Source of the DNA: Pseudobutyrivibrio sp. ACV-2 | GTDB taxonomy: Bacteria; Bacillota; Clostridia; Lachnospirales; Lachnospiraceae | Assembly: GCF_900107545.1 (NCBI RefSeq) | Contig: NZ_FNQZ01000001.1 | Location: 124,001-188,000, forward strand | Direction of reading: 5' to 3' | Length of the DNA: 64,000 nt | Shown: positions 18,628 through 27,443 of the stretch, in pieces | How the letters are laid out: each line of letters begins with the position of its first letter | Position numbering within the stretch: position 1 is the stretch's first letter | Notes under the pieces: model-generated | Seen by the model: the letters and a program-made list of their open reading frames with translations, nothing else | Told to the model about the DNA's origin: nothing | Database searches by the model: none | Program-made: the position numbers and the translations under genes

Positions 18628-18662
18628 TTCTGTTTAGTTAAGTAAAGTTCGAGGTGAAATAT

Positions 18663-21068
18663 ATGAAACATAATTTCAAAGCAATTGAGAAAAAATGGCA
18701 GGCAGCCTGGGAAAAAGATGAAATTTTCAAGGCTGTTGATGGTTCTGATAAGCCTAAATTCTATGGTCTTGTAGAATTTCCATATCCATCTGGTGCAGGT
18801 ATGCACGTTGGACATATCAAGGCTTATTCTTCTGTAGAGGTAGTTTCAAGAAAGCGTAGAATGCAGGGCTATAATGTATTATTCCCTATCGGTTTTGATG
18901 CATTTGGTCTTCCTACAGAAAACTACGCTGTAAAGACAAACACTCATCCTAGAAAAATCACAGACGACAATATCAAGAAATTTACTACTCAGCTTAAGAG
19001 TGTAGGTTTCTCATTTGATTACAGTCGTACTATCGACACCACTCAGGAGGACTACTACAAGTGGACGCAGTGGATTTTCCTTAAGATGTTTGAGAAGGGA
19101 CTTGTTTTCAGAGATAAGACTCTTGTAAATTACTGTCCACATTGTAAGGTAGTACTTTCAAACGAGGATTCACAGGGGGGCAAGTGTGATATCTGCGATA
19201 CAGACGTTATCCAGAAGGAAAAGGATGTTTGGTATCTTCGTATTACAGAATACGCTGACAAGCTTCTTCAGGGACTTGAAGGACTTGATTTCCCAGAGAA
19301 TATCAAGCAGCAGCAGGTTAACTGGATTGGAAAGTCAAAGGGTGCTTTCGTAAACTTCACACTTGATGGTATCGAGGACAAGCTTGAGATCTACACAACT
19401 CGTCCAGATACACTTTGCGGCGTTACATTTATGGTTATTGCTCCAGAGCATCCATATATTGATAAATATGCAGACAAGATTTCTAACATGGACGCTATTT
19501 TAGCTTACAGAGCAGAGTGCCAGAAGAAGTCTGAGTTTGAGCGTACACAGCTTGTTTCAAAGGATAAGACTGGTGTTCGCGTAGAAGGATTTGATGCAAT
19601 CAACCCAATTACAGGTAAAAAGATTCCAGTATTTATTTCAGATTACGTAATGATGGGCTATGGTACAGGTGCAATCATGGCCGTTCCTGCACACGATCAG
19701 CGTGACTGGGATTTTGCTACAAAGTTTGGCATCGATATCATCCCTGTTATCGAGGGTGGTGATGTTACTAAAGAAGCTTACACAGGCGAAGGCAACATGA
19801 TTAACTCTGAGTTCCTTAATGGTCTTAACAATAAAAAGGACTCAATCGATAGAATGATTCAGGAATTAGAGAAGCTTGGTTGTGGTAAGGCTGGTGTTCA
19901 GTTCAAGATGAAGGACTGGGCATTTAACAGACAGCGTTACTGGGGCGAGCCTATTCCAATTGTTCACTGTCCTACATGCGGTGATGTGGCAGTCCCATTT
20001 GAGGAGCTTCCACTTAAGCTTCCAGTAATGGATAAATTTGAGCCAGGTACAGATGGAGAGTCACCTCTTGCAAGAGTAGAAAGCTTTGTAAATTGCAAGT
20101 GTCCTAAGTGCGGTGGCGATGCAAAGCGTGAGACAGATACTATGCCACAGTGGGCTGGTTCATCATGGTACTTCCTTCGTTACATCGATCCACACAATGA
20201 TAATGAATTTGCTGCTATGGACAAGCTCAACTACTGGATGCCAGTTGACTGGTATAACGGTGGTATGGAGCACGTAACACGTCACTTAATTTACTCTCGT
20301 TTCTGGCATCATTTCCTTTATGACCTTGGTGTGGTAAACACTCCAGAGCCATATTTAAAGAGAAGTGCTCAGGGTATGATTCTTGGCGAAGACGGACAGA
20401 AGATGTCTAAGTCTCGTGGAAACGTTATTGATCCACTTGATATTGTAGATGCATATGGTGCTGATACACTTCGTACATACGTATTATTCATGGGTGATTA
20501 TGGCGCAGCTGCTCCATGGTCAGATGCTTCAGTGCGTGGATGTAAGAGATTCCTTGAGAGATTTGCAGGTCTTACAGATATCGTTTCTGATGAGGCTAAC
20601 AGCGAGTCTATTGAGACAGGAATTCACAAAACAATTAAAAAGGTTACAGAAGATATTGAGGCAATGAAGTACAACACAGCTATCGCAGCTATGATGGGAC
20701 TTCTTAACGATATCGTTTCTGAAGGACATATTACAAAGGATAATCTTATCTTACTTGTTAAGATTTTAACTCCATTTGCTCCACATCTTTGTGAGGAAAT
20801 GTACTCAGAGCTTGGTGGTGAAGGCTACGTATCCCTTTCAGCTTGGCCAGAGTTCGACCCTAACAAGATTGTTGAGTCTACAATCGAAATCGCTGTTCAG
20901 GTAAACGGCAAGCTTAAAGCTACAATCAAAATCCCTAACGGCTGCGAAAAAGACGAAGCCCTTTCAATCGCAAAAGCCGATTCAAGCGTAGCTTCAGCAA
21001 TCGAGGGTAAAAATCTCGTTAAAGAAATCTACGTACCAAACAAGATCGTAAATCTTGTTGTTAAGTAG
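18663..21068 (+). CDS. leuS: Leucyl-tRNA synthetase
   Basis: Charges tRNA-Leu. The HIGH motif is MHVGH (preceded by PYPSGAG) and the KMSKS loop is GQKMSKSRGN. The CP1 editing domain is present (TTRPDTLCGVTFMVIAPEHP in part, and the later GTGAIMAVPAHDQRD). A zinc-knuckle pair (CPHC...CDIC) and a second (CPTC..CPKC) are also present. The length of 801 residues is usual. I chose ATG 18663 because GAGGTG (18651-18656) is a suitable site; GTG 18654 lies within that site. Confidence 0.97.
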   Translation: MKHNFKAIEKKWQAAWEKDEIFKAVDGSDKPKFYGLVEFPYPSGAGMHVGHIKAYSSVEVVSRKRRMQGYNVLFPIGFDAFGLPTENYAVKTNTHPRKITDDNIKKFTTQLKSVGFSFDYSRTIDTTQEDYYKWTQWIFLKMFEKGLVFRDKTLVNYCPHCKVVLSNEDSQGGKCDICDTDVIQKEKDVWYLRITEYADKLLQGLEGLDFPENIKQQQVNWIGKSKGAFVNFTLDGIEDKLEIYTTRPDTLCGVTFMVIAPEHPYIDKYADKISNMDAILAYRAECQKKSEFERTQLVSKDKTGVRVEGFDAINPITGKKIPVFISDYVMMGYGTGAIMAVPAHDQRDWDFATKFGIDIIPVIEGGDVTKEAYTGEGNMINSEFLNGLNNKKDSIDRMIQELEKLGCGKAGVQFKMKDWAFNRQRYWGEPIPIVHCPTCGDVAVPFEELPLKLPVMDKFEPGTDGESPLARVESFVNCKCPKCGGDAKRETDTMPQWAGSSWYFLRYIDPHNDNEFAAMDKLNYWMPVDWYNGGMEHVTRHLIYSRFWHHFLYDLGVVNTPEPYLKRSAQGMILGEDGQKMSKSRGNVIDPLDIVDAYGADTLRTYVLFMGDYGAAAPWSDASVRGCKRFLERFAGLTDIVSDEANSESIETGIHKTIKKVTEDIEAMKYNTAIAAMMGLLNDIVSEGHITKDNLILLVKILTPFAPHLCEEMYSELGGEGYVSLSAWPEFDPNKIVESTIEIAVQVNGKLKATIKIPNGCEKDEALSIAKADSSVASAIEGKNLVKEIYVPNKIVNLVVK

Positions 21069-21090
21069 TATTATTTATAACTATTAGATG

Positions 21091-21288
21091 TTTAGATGAG
21101 CTAAATGCCACATAGTTTTCGCAAGCGCGAGCAGGAAACGTGTGATATTTTTCCTTGGGAAAATATCGCGCTAGTAAGCGAAGCTTACATTAGGCTCCGC
21201 ACCTAGTGAGGAGCTACTGCACCGCAGCGAGAGTGTGGAAGGTGGCCTGCGGGAGCACGGAGAACTAGGAGGCATTTAGCGGACTAAA
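21091..21288 (+). repeat. Multi-hairpin inverted-repeat element between leuS and icd
   Basis: An element of about 198 bases closed by TTTAG+GCTAAATGCC (21091-21109) against GGCATTTAGC+CTAAA (21271-21288), with further partial pairing inward. Inside: a 14-bp hairpin (21140-21153 with 21158-21171, several G-T pairs), GTAAGC-GAA-GCTTAC (21174-21188), CATTAGG/CCTAGTG (21188-21208), and CCGCAG/CTGCGG (21222-21252). It is more G/C-rich than its surroundings and ends directly before the icd ribosome-binding site. It could be a MITE-like repeat or a structured leader RNA. Confidence 0.7.
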
Positions 21289-21302
21289 AAAGGAGATAAC
21301 GT

Positions 21303-22508
21303 ATGAGCAAGATTCAAATGACAACCCCTTTGGTAGAAATGGACGGAGACGAGATGACTCGTATCCTATGGCAGATGATAAAGGACGAACTCCTGCTTCC
21401 ATTTATTGATTTAAAGACTGAGTACTATGACCTTGGTCTTGAGCACAGAAATGAGACAGATGATAAGGTTACAGTAGATTCAGCTGAAGCTACCAAGAAA
21501 TATGGTGTTGCTGTAAAGTGTGCCACAATCACTCCTAACGCAGCTCGTATGACAGAATACAACCTTAAGGAAATGTGGAAGAGTCCAAATGGCACAATTC
21601 GTGCAATCCTTGATGGTACAGTATTTAGAGCACCTATTGTTGTCAAAGGAATCGAGCCAAACGTAAAGTCTTGGAAGAAGCCTATCACCATCGCTCGTCA
21701 TGCTTATGGTGATGTGTACAAAAACACAGAAATGGTAATTCCAAAGGCTGGAAAGGTTGAGCTTGTATACACAGCCGAAGATGGTACAGAAGAGAGAGCC
21801 CTTGTTCATACATTTAATGGTCCTGGAGTGGTTCAAGGACAGCACAATCTTAATGATTCAATCGAAAGCTTTGCGCACAGCTGCTTTAAATATGCCTTAG
21901 ATACAAAGCAGGATTTATGGTTTGCGACCAAGGATACAATCTCTAAGAAATACGATCATACTTTCAAGGATGTATTCCAGGAGATCTTTGAAGCACAGTA
22001 CAAGGAAGCATTTGATAAAGCCGGCATTGAATATTTCTATACACTTATCGATGATGCAGTAGCCCGTGTAATGAAATCTGAGGGTGGATTTATCTGGGCA
22101 TGTAAGAATTATGATGGTGATGTAATGAGTGATATGATTTCATCAGCATTTGGTTCACTTGCTATGATGACTTCTGTTCTTGTTAGTCCTGCAGGTTACT
22201 ATGAATACGAAGCTGCTCACGGAACAGTTCAGCGTCACTATTACAAGCATCTTAATGGGGAAGAGACTTCTACTAATTCAGTAGCTACTATCTTTGCATG
22301 GACAGGTGCATTAAGAAAGCGCGGAGAGCTTGATAATATTCCTGAGCTTTCTGCATTTGCAGATAAGCTTGAGCAGGCTTGTATTAAGACAATCGAAGAT
22401 GGAAAAATGACCAAGGATTTGGCACTTATTACATCTATCGAGAATCCAACAGTATTAAATTCAAGGGATTTCATCGTAGAGATTCGCAAAACATTAGAAT
22501 CAATGTAA
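21303..22508 (+). CDS. icd: NADP-dependent isocitrate dehydrogenase
   Basis: Converts isocitrate to 2-oxoglutarate and CO2 with NADP+, here mainly for glutamate synthesis. It is of the dimeric, eukaryote-like subfamily of about 400 residues: [11 protein letters not shown] at residues 14-24, [18 protein letters not shown] (substrate Ser/Asn/Arg), [16 protein letters not shown] and [10 protein letters not shown]. Start ATG 21303 follows AAGGAG. No citrate synthase or aconitase gene is adjacent. A structured 198-base element occupies its leader. Confidence 0.95.
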   Translation: MSKIQMTTPLVEMDGDEMTRILWQMIKDELLLPFIDLKTEYYDLGLEHRNETDDKVTVDSAEATKKYGVAVKCATITPNAARMTEYNLKEMWKSPNGTIRAILDGTVFRAPIVVKGIEPNVKSWKKPITIARHAYGDVYKNTEMVIPKAGKVELVYTAEDGTEERALVHTFNGPGVVQGQHNLNDSIESFAHSCFKYALDTKQDLWFATKDTISKKYDHTFKDVFQEIFEAQYKEAFDKAGIEYFYTLIDDAVARVMKSEGGFIWACKNYDGDVMSDMISSAFGSLAMMTSVLVSPAGYYEYEAAHGTVQRHYYKHLNGEETSTNSVATIFAWTGALRKRGELDNIPELSAFADKLEQACIKTIEDGKMTKDLALITSIENPTVLNSRDFIVEIRKTLESM

Positions 22509-22542
22509 ATTGTCAGACTACTAAATGTAGTGGTGAGTCTCC

Positions 22543-22571
22543 TTGACTTACACAATATAGTCTTTTATAAT
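22543..22571 (+). promoter_or_regulatory. Sigma-A promoter for scpA-scpB
   Basis: TTGACT at 22543-22548, a 17-base spacer and TATAAT at 22566-22571. The -10 touches the left arm of the icd terminator. Confidence 0.8.
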
Positions 22572-22602
22572 AATCTCATGTCTAGGCATGAGATTATTTT
22601 TA
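22570..22602 (+). terminator. Terminator after icd
   Basis: The 11-bp perfect stem ATAATCTCATG/CATGAGATTAT with loop TCTAGG is followed by TTTTTAT. Its left arm overlaps the scpA promoter -10. Confidence 0.88.
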
Positions 22603-22662
22603 TGTCTAAATAATCAGATGATAGTTTAATGTTTGGTTAATCCAAAAGCCAGGGAGAAACTT

Positions 22663-23418
22663 ATGGAAATGAATGTAAAACTACAGGTTTTTGAAGGGCC
22701 TCTAGATTTATTATTACATTTAATAGATAAAAATAAGGTTGATATTTACGATATTCCTATCGTTGAAATCACTGACCAATATATGGAATACGTTAGAGCG
22801 ATGGATAATAGTGATTTGGATGTTATGTCTGAATTCTTGCTTATGGCCACAACTCTGTTAGATATCAAAAGCCGCATGCTTCTTCCTAGAGAAGAAAAGG
22901 AAGACGAGGAGGAAGAAACTGAAGATCCTCGTGCAGAGCTTGTTCAACAGCTTCTTGAATACAAGATGTACAAAACCATTTCGTATCAGCTTAGGGATCG
23001 TCAGATGGATGCAAGTCTTGTATTTTACAAAGAACCTACTATTCCAGAGGAAGTTCTTAAATATGAGGCACCTGTAGATATTGACGAGCTTATGGGTGAT
23101 ATCACATTATCAAAGCTTAATGATATCTTCCAACAGGTTATCAAGCGTCAGGATAACAGAAGGGACCCAATCCGCTCTACCTTCGGCAAAATCAAAAAGG
23201 AAGAGGTTTCCCTTGAGCAGAAAATGGAATGGACTATCGCTTTTGCAAAAGCTCACAATACATTTAGCTTCAGAACTCTTCTTGAGACTGCCCATTCAAA
23301 GACAGAGGTTATCGTTACATTCCTTTGCATACTTGAAATGATGAAAGCTGGTCAGATCAACATTACACAGGAGGATACTTTCAAGGATATTTTTATCGAA
23401 TCTAAGATCGCTGCCTAA
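22663..23418 (+). CDS. scpA: Segregation and condensation protein A
   Basis: The kleisin subunit of the SMC-ScpAB condensin complex, acting on the nucleoid. The N-terminal SMC-neck-binding helices show LQVFEGPLDLLLHLIDKNKVDIYDIPI in part. An acidic linker (EEKEDEEEETEDPR) follows and a C-terminal winged helix ends with a FLCILEMMKAGQI segment. The length is 251 residues. ATG 22663 follows AGGGAG; the TTG at 22633 has no ribosome-binding site. It is cotranscribed with scpB, 32 bases downstream. Confidence 0.95.
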   Translation: MEMNVKLQVFEGPLDLLLHLIDKNKVDIYDIPIVEITDQYMEYVRAMDNSDLDVMSEFLLMATTLLDIKSRMLLPREEKEDEEEETEDPRAELVQQLLEYKMYKTISYQLRDRQMDASLVFYKEPTIPEEVLKYEAPVDIDELMGDITLSKLNDIFQQVIKRQDNRRDPIRSTFGKIKKEEVSLEQKMEWTIAFAKAHNTFSFRTLLETAHSKTEVIVTFLCILEMMKAGQINITQEDTFKDIFIESKIAA

Positions 23419-23450
23419 ATTGCATATTCCTTGTTAATCAGGTGATATAA

Positions 23451-24023
23451 ATGAAATTAAAAGAAATGGAAAGTATTGTAGAGGGGATTTTATTTGCTAT
23501 GGGAGGCACAGTTGAGCCTTCTAAAATTGCAAAGGCCCTCGAAGTAGAAGATAAACAGGTGGTTGAGGCTATCGAATCCCTCAAGGCTACCTACAAAAAA
23601 CAAAATCGTGGTATCACTATCACAGAAATCAATGGTGCATATCAAATGTGCACCAGTCCTGATATCTATGAATACCTTATTCGCATTGCAAAACAACCAA
23701 AGAAATATGTTCTCACAGATGTTCTTCTTGAGACGCTTTCTATAATTGCCTACAAACAGCCTATCACCAAATCTGAAATCGAAAAAATCAGAGGCGTTTC
23801 CAGTGACTTTGCTGTTTCTAAACTTGTAGAATTTGGTCTCTGTGCGGAGCTAGGCCGTCTTGATGCGCCAGGTCGTCCTATGCTTTTTGGTACCACAGAA
23901 GAGTTTCTTCGTACTTTTGGTGTTAAATCCATCGAAGAATTGCCAGAGCTTTCTCAAAGTCAAATCGAGGAATTCAAACTTGAGGCTGAAAATGAGGCCA
24001 ATAATGTTGAGGTTACAATTTAA
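23451..24023 (+). CDS. scpB: Segregation and condensation protein B
   Basis: Dimeric winged-helix partner of ScpA in the condensin complex. The diagnostic sequence ETLSIIAYKQPITKSEIEKIRGV lies at about residues 93-115, followed by the second winged helix and LFGTTEEFLRTFG. At 190 residues it has the usual length. AGGTGATA precedes the ATG. A terminator at 24041-24075 closes the two-gene operon. Confidence 0.95.
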   Translation: MKLKEMESIVEGILFAMGGTVEPSKIAKALEVEDKQVVEAIESLKATYKKQNRGITITEINGAYQMCTSPDIYEYLIRIAKQPKKYVLTDVLLETLSIIAYKQPITKSEIEKIRGVSSDFAVSKLVEFGLCAELGRLDAPGRPMLFGTTEEFLRTFGVKSIEELPELSQSQIEEFKLEAENEANNVEVTI

Positions 24024-24040
24024 AATATAATGTATAATAT

Positions 24041-24075
24041 TAGCAGTTATCAATTACAGATGGCTGCTATTTTTT
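24041..24075 (+). terminator. Terminator after scpB
   Basis: TAGCAG/CTGCTA extended by TTATC/GATGG (with G-T pairs), an 11-bp stem with loop AATTACA, then TTTTTT. Confidence 0.8.
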
Positions 24076-24089
24076 AAATGAGGAAAAAT

Positions 24090-24740
24090 ATGGAAAACAA
24101 ATTTAAAGCTGTCCTTTTTGATATGGATGGCACACTAACAGACACAGAAAAAATTTATCAAACAGCTTGGCCAAAGTCGCTAGAGCATTTCGGCTATGAA
24201 ATGTCTGAGGAAAAGCCTCTTATTTTGCGCTCTCTAGGAAGGCCATATGCTGTTCAAAAATTCAAGGAATGGTACGGTGAGGATTTTGATTATTGGGCAG
24301 TAAGAGACTATAGAAAAAAGTTAGTCGAGGATGTAATAAAGGAAACTGGGATACCTTTAAAACCAGGTGCCAAGGAAATACTTTCATGGCTCAGAGAAAA
24401 TGGTATTTTTGTAGCCCTTGTAACAGCAAACGATAGAGAAAGAGCAACCAGGTACACTAAAAAAATCGGCCTCTACGAATATTTTGACGCCATAGTTTGT
24501 GCTGATATGGTTGAGTTTGGAAAACCAGCTCCAGATATTTATGCATATGCCTGCAATACACTTAATGTGGACCCAAAAGATACAATTGCTGTTGAGGACT
24601 CACCAAATGGTTGCATGAGTGCATATAAAGCAGGCTGCAATGTAGTGATGGTGCCAGATTTAACAGAACCAGATGAAGAATTATCTAGAGTTCTCTACAA
24701 GAGAGTAGATACACTTTTAGATTTAAAGGATTTGTTTTAA
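24090..24740 (+). CDS. HAD-superfamily phosphatase, beta-phosphoglucomutase-like
   Basis: A hydrolase of sugar phosphates or related metabolites. Motif I is DMDGTLTDTE (nucleophile Asp and acid/base Asp near residues 10-12). Motif II is VTAND, motif III falls in KKIG...FGKPAPDIY and motif IV is VEDSPNG. The helical cap of the subfamily I type lies between motifs I and II. The length is 216 residues. GAGGA lies five bases before ATG 24090, so I prefer it over the ATG at 24078. Substrate cannot be assigned. It precedes an rRNA methyltransferase gene by 11 bases. Confidence 0.85.
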   Translation: MENKFKAVLFDMDGTLTDTEKIYQTAWPKSLEHFGYEMSEEKPLILRSLGRPYAVQKFKEWYGEDFDYWAVRDYRKKLVEDVIKETGIPLKPGAKEILSWLRENGIFVALVTANDRERATRYTKKIGLYEYFDAIVCADMVEFGKPAPDIYAYACNTLNVDPKDTIAVEDSPNGCMSAYKAGCNVVMVPDLTEPDEELSRVLYKRVDTLLDLKDLF

Positions 24741-24751
24741 AGGAGATAAAT

Positions 24752-25963
24752 ATGAGTGAAGCAATAGTAACCTTAAAAAAGGGAGAAGGAAGAACAATTA
24801 AAGCTGGTGGGGCTTGGATTTTTGACAATGAAATAGACAGTGTCGTTGGCTCTTTTGAAAATGGGGATATTGTTATTGTTCACGATTTTGACGGCTATAT
24901 GATGGGGCGTGGCTTCATAAATACTAATTCTAAAATCAGAGTTCGCATGATGACAAGAAAAAAAGATCAGATTATTGATGATGATTTTATTAGAATGCGT
25001 GTGAAAAATGCATGGGAATATCGTAAATACGTATTACTTCCTGATGACCTTAATTGCTGCAGAGTAATTTTTGGCGAGGCTGATTTCTTACCAGGACTTG
25101 TTATTGATAAATATGATGATGTTTTAGTCGTAGAATCATTAGCACTTGGTATAGATAAATTTAAGCTAAAGATTGTAGATATGCTTAAAGAAATTATGAA
25201 GGAGGACGGCTATAGCATTCGTGGAGTATACGAAAGAAGTGATGCACCTGTCAGAAAAAAGGAGGGGCTTGCTCCATATAAGGGATTTATAGGTGAAGAG
25301 TTTAACACCAATGTAGAAATCATTGAAAACGGTGTTCACTATATGGTGGATGTGGTGAACGGTCAAAAGACAGGCTTTTTCCTTGATCAAAAATACAATC
25401 GACTTTCTATCCAACGACTTTGCAGGGGTAAGAGAGTTCTTGATTGTTTTACACATATGGGAACCTTTGCACTTAATGCAGGACTTGGCGGAGCATCAGA
25501 AGTTACAGGCCTTGATATATCAGAATTTGCAGTCTCTCAGGCTACCGCAAATGCGAAGTTAAACGGCCTTGATTCCACAGTGAAATTCCGCCAGGCAAAT
25601 GTACTTGATGAACTGCCAAAGCTTGCTGAAGCAGGAGAGAAGTTTGACGTTGTAATTCTTGATCCACCTGCTTTCACAAAATCTAGAGAGGCTACTAAAA
25701 ATGCCATGAAAGGCTATCGCGAAATCAACATGAAAGGCATGAAACTTGTAAAAGATGGAGGCTACCTTGCTACATGTTCATGCTCGCATTTTATGACTCA
25801 GGATTTATTCGTTAAAATCATTGGACAGGCGGCTACAGCTGCTCATAAAAGGCTTCGCCAGGTAGAGTTTAGAACACAGGCGCCAGATCATCCAATCCTT
25901 TGGGCAGCAGATGAAAGCTATTACCTAAAATTCCTTGTTTTTCAAGTGGTTGACGAAAAATAA
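24752..25963 (+). CDS. Class I rRNA large-subunit methyltransferase (RlmI family)
   Basis: A SAM-dependent methyltransferase, likely forming 5-methylcytosine in 23S rRNA. An N-terminal PUA-like domain (about 1-80) has GGAWIFDNEI. A central domain (GVYERSD) follows, and a Rossmann methyltransferase domain (about 190-400) has VLDCFTHMGTFALNAG (SAM site), ILDPPAFTKS and CSCSHF with the putative catalytic Cys. The length of 403 residues matches RlmI/YwbD proteins. The exact target base is not proven. Confidence 0.88.
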   Translation: MSEAIVTLKKGEGRTIKAGGAWIFDNEIDSVVGSFENGDIVIVHDFDGYMMGRGFINTNSKIRVRMMTRKKDQIIDDDFIRMRVKNAWEYRKYVLLPDDLNCCRVIFGEADFLPGLVIDKYDDVLVVESLALGIDKFKLKIVDMLKEIMKEDGYSIRGVYERSDAPVRKKEGLAPYKGFIGEEFNTNVEIIENGVHYMVDVVNGQKTGFFLDQKYNRLSIQRLCRGKRVLDCFTHMGTFALNAGLGGASEVTGLDISEFAVSQATANAKLNGLDSTVKFRQANVLDELPKLAEAGEKFDVVILDPPAFTKSREATKNAMKGYREINMKGMKLVKDGGYLATCSCSHFMTQDLFVKIIGQAATAAHKRLRQVEFRTQAPDHPILWAADESYYLKFLVFQVVDEK

Positions 25964-25988
25964 TATTACAAATCTACACATTTAAAAT

Positions 25989-26006
25989 TGTGACAAATTT
26001 TTAACA
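25989..26006. promoter_or_regulatory. Imperfect palindrome upstream of the carboxyltransferase operon
   Basis: An 18-base near-palindrome, TGTGACAAATTTTTAACA, with two mismatched pairs, centred about 18 bases before the -35. It resembles Rex or CRP/FNR-type operators loosely. The TTGTGACAAA core also occurs before rnfC. Confidence 0.35.
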
Positions 26007-26014
26007 TAACATCA

Positions 26015-26043
26015 TTGAAAGAGTATGTAAAAAAGGTTATCAT
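26015..26043 (+). promoter_or_regulatory. Sigma-A promoter for the carboxyltransferase/Na+-pump operon
   Basis: TTGAAA at 26015-26020, a 17-base spacer and TATCAT at 26038-26043, 48 bases before the first gene. Confidence 0.68.
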
Positions 26044-26090
26044 TAAACTTGCGAGAAATTTGAAATATTTTATATAAATGGAGGTATGAG

Positions 26091-27425
26091 ATGGGTAATG
26101 ATTTAAGTCAAGCTCAGGCTAGAATTAACGCATTACTAGATGACAACAGCTTTGTTGAGCTTCAGTCTTTAGTAGTGTCACGCAACACAGATTTTAACCT
26201 TGATGCAAAGAAAGAACCATCAGACGGAGTAATTATTGGACATGGTCTTATAGACGGCACATTAGTGTTTGTCTTTAGCCAAAACGCCGATGTATTGGGC
26301 GGCACAATAGGTGAGATGCATGCAAAGAAGATTCTCTCTCTTTATGACATGGCCCTTAAGGTAGGGGCTCCTGTAATCGGATTTATCGATTGCGGTGGTG
26401 TACGTCTTCAGGAATCCTTTGATGCACTTGAAGCTCTCGGTTCTGTAATCGAAAGAGCTGCAGATGTAAAGGGTGTTATCCCTCAGCTTATATGTGTAGC
26501 TGGTCAGTGCGGTGGTGGACTTTCAGTTCTTCCAGCACTTGCAGATTTCACATTTATGGTTGATGGTGCATCACTTTTTATTAATTCTCCTGATACTATC
26601 ACTGGCAATCGTTCAGATGAATGTGATACATCTTCAGCTAAATTCCAGTTTGAAGAGGCTGGTACAGTTGATAAAATCGGTTCTCTTGATGAGGTTATCG
26701 CATCAATGAGACAGGTTATTTCTATGATTCCAAACGATATCGTAGAAGCAACAGATGATCTTAACAGAGCATCAGAAGGCCTTGAAGGCAAGGTTACAGA
26801 CGCAGCAGCTGTTGCTACAGAGCTTGCTGATAATCGTGAGTTTATCGAGCTTAAGGCAGGTTTCGCAAAAGAAATGGTTACAGGTCTTATGAAGCTTGAC
26901 GGCGTTACAATCGGTGTTGTAGGTAACAGAGAAATCGATGGCGAGGCTTACCTTTCAGCTGTCGGCTGTGAGAAGGCTGCTGATTTCGTTGATCTTTGTG
27001 ATATGTACGAAATTCCAGTTCTTTCAATCACAAATGTTGCTGCATTTAAGTCATGCACATGTCAGGAAAAGAGATTGCCACGTGCACTTGCTCAGATGAC
27101 ACAGCGTTTTGTTGACGCAAGTATTCCAAAGATTAATCTCATTTCAAAGCAGGCTTACGGCAGTGCTTATGTTCTTATGAATTCTAAGTCACTTGGTGCT
27201 GATTTAGTATATTCATTCGAAAATGCAGCTGTTGGTGCAATGGAAGCTGAAAAGGCTGCACGTATTCTTTCAGAAAATGGTACAGATGCAGCTGCAATCC
27301 AAAAGGATTATGCATCTCTTCAGGACAGCGCACTTACAGCAGCAGCACATGGTCATATCGATAGAATTATCAGCTTTGCTGATGCAAGAAAATATATTAT
27401 CGCAGGATTTGAAATGTTTTTTTAA
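26091..27425 (+). CDS. Acyl-CoA carboxyltransferase subunit (MmdA/12S-like)
   Basis: A carboxyl transferase of the crotonase-like fold that moves CO2 between biotin and an acyl-CoA. Two half-domains are visible. The N-terminal one has PSDGVIIGHGLIDG and the oxyanion region VAGQCGGG; the C-terminal one has GVVGNREIDGE and KAYGS-like KQAYGSAYV. At 444 residues it is shorter than typical MmdA (about 510). No biotin carboxylase is encoded nearby, so it probably works with the biotin carrier and pump two genes downstream. Propionyl/methylmalonyl- or acetyl/malonyl-CoA are the likely substrates, which sequence alone does not settle. Confidence 0.82.
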   Translation: MGNDLSQAQARINALLDDNSFVELQSLVVSRNTDFNLDAKKEPSDGVIIGHGLIDGTLVFVFSQNADVLGGTIGEMHAKKILSLYDMALKVGAPVIGFIDCGGVRLQESFDALEALGSVIERAADVKGVIPQLICVAGQCGGGLSVLPALADFTFMVDGASLFINSPDTITGNRSDECDTSSAKFQFEEAGTVDKIGSLDEVIASMRQVISMIPNDIVEATDDLNRASEGLEGKVTDAAAVATELADNREFIELKAGFAKEMVTGLMKLDGVTIGVVGNREIDGEAYLSAVGCEKAADFVDLCDMYEIPVLSITNVAAFKSCTCQEKRLPRALAQMTQRFVDASIPKINLISKQAYGSAYVLMNSKSLGADLVYSFENAAVGAMEAEKAARILSENGTDAAAIQKDYASLQDSALTAAAHGHIDRIISFADARKYIIAGFEMFF

Positions 27426-27443
27426 GCAAGGAAAGGTGAACTT

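Noticed and set aside
18627-18662. T-box riboswitch before leuS
   Set aside because: The leader after the promoter is under 40 bases and has no T-box motif or antiterminator.
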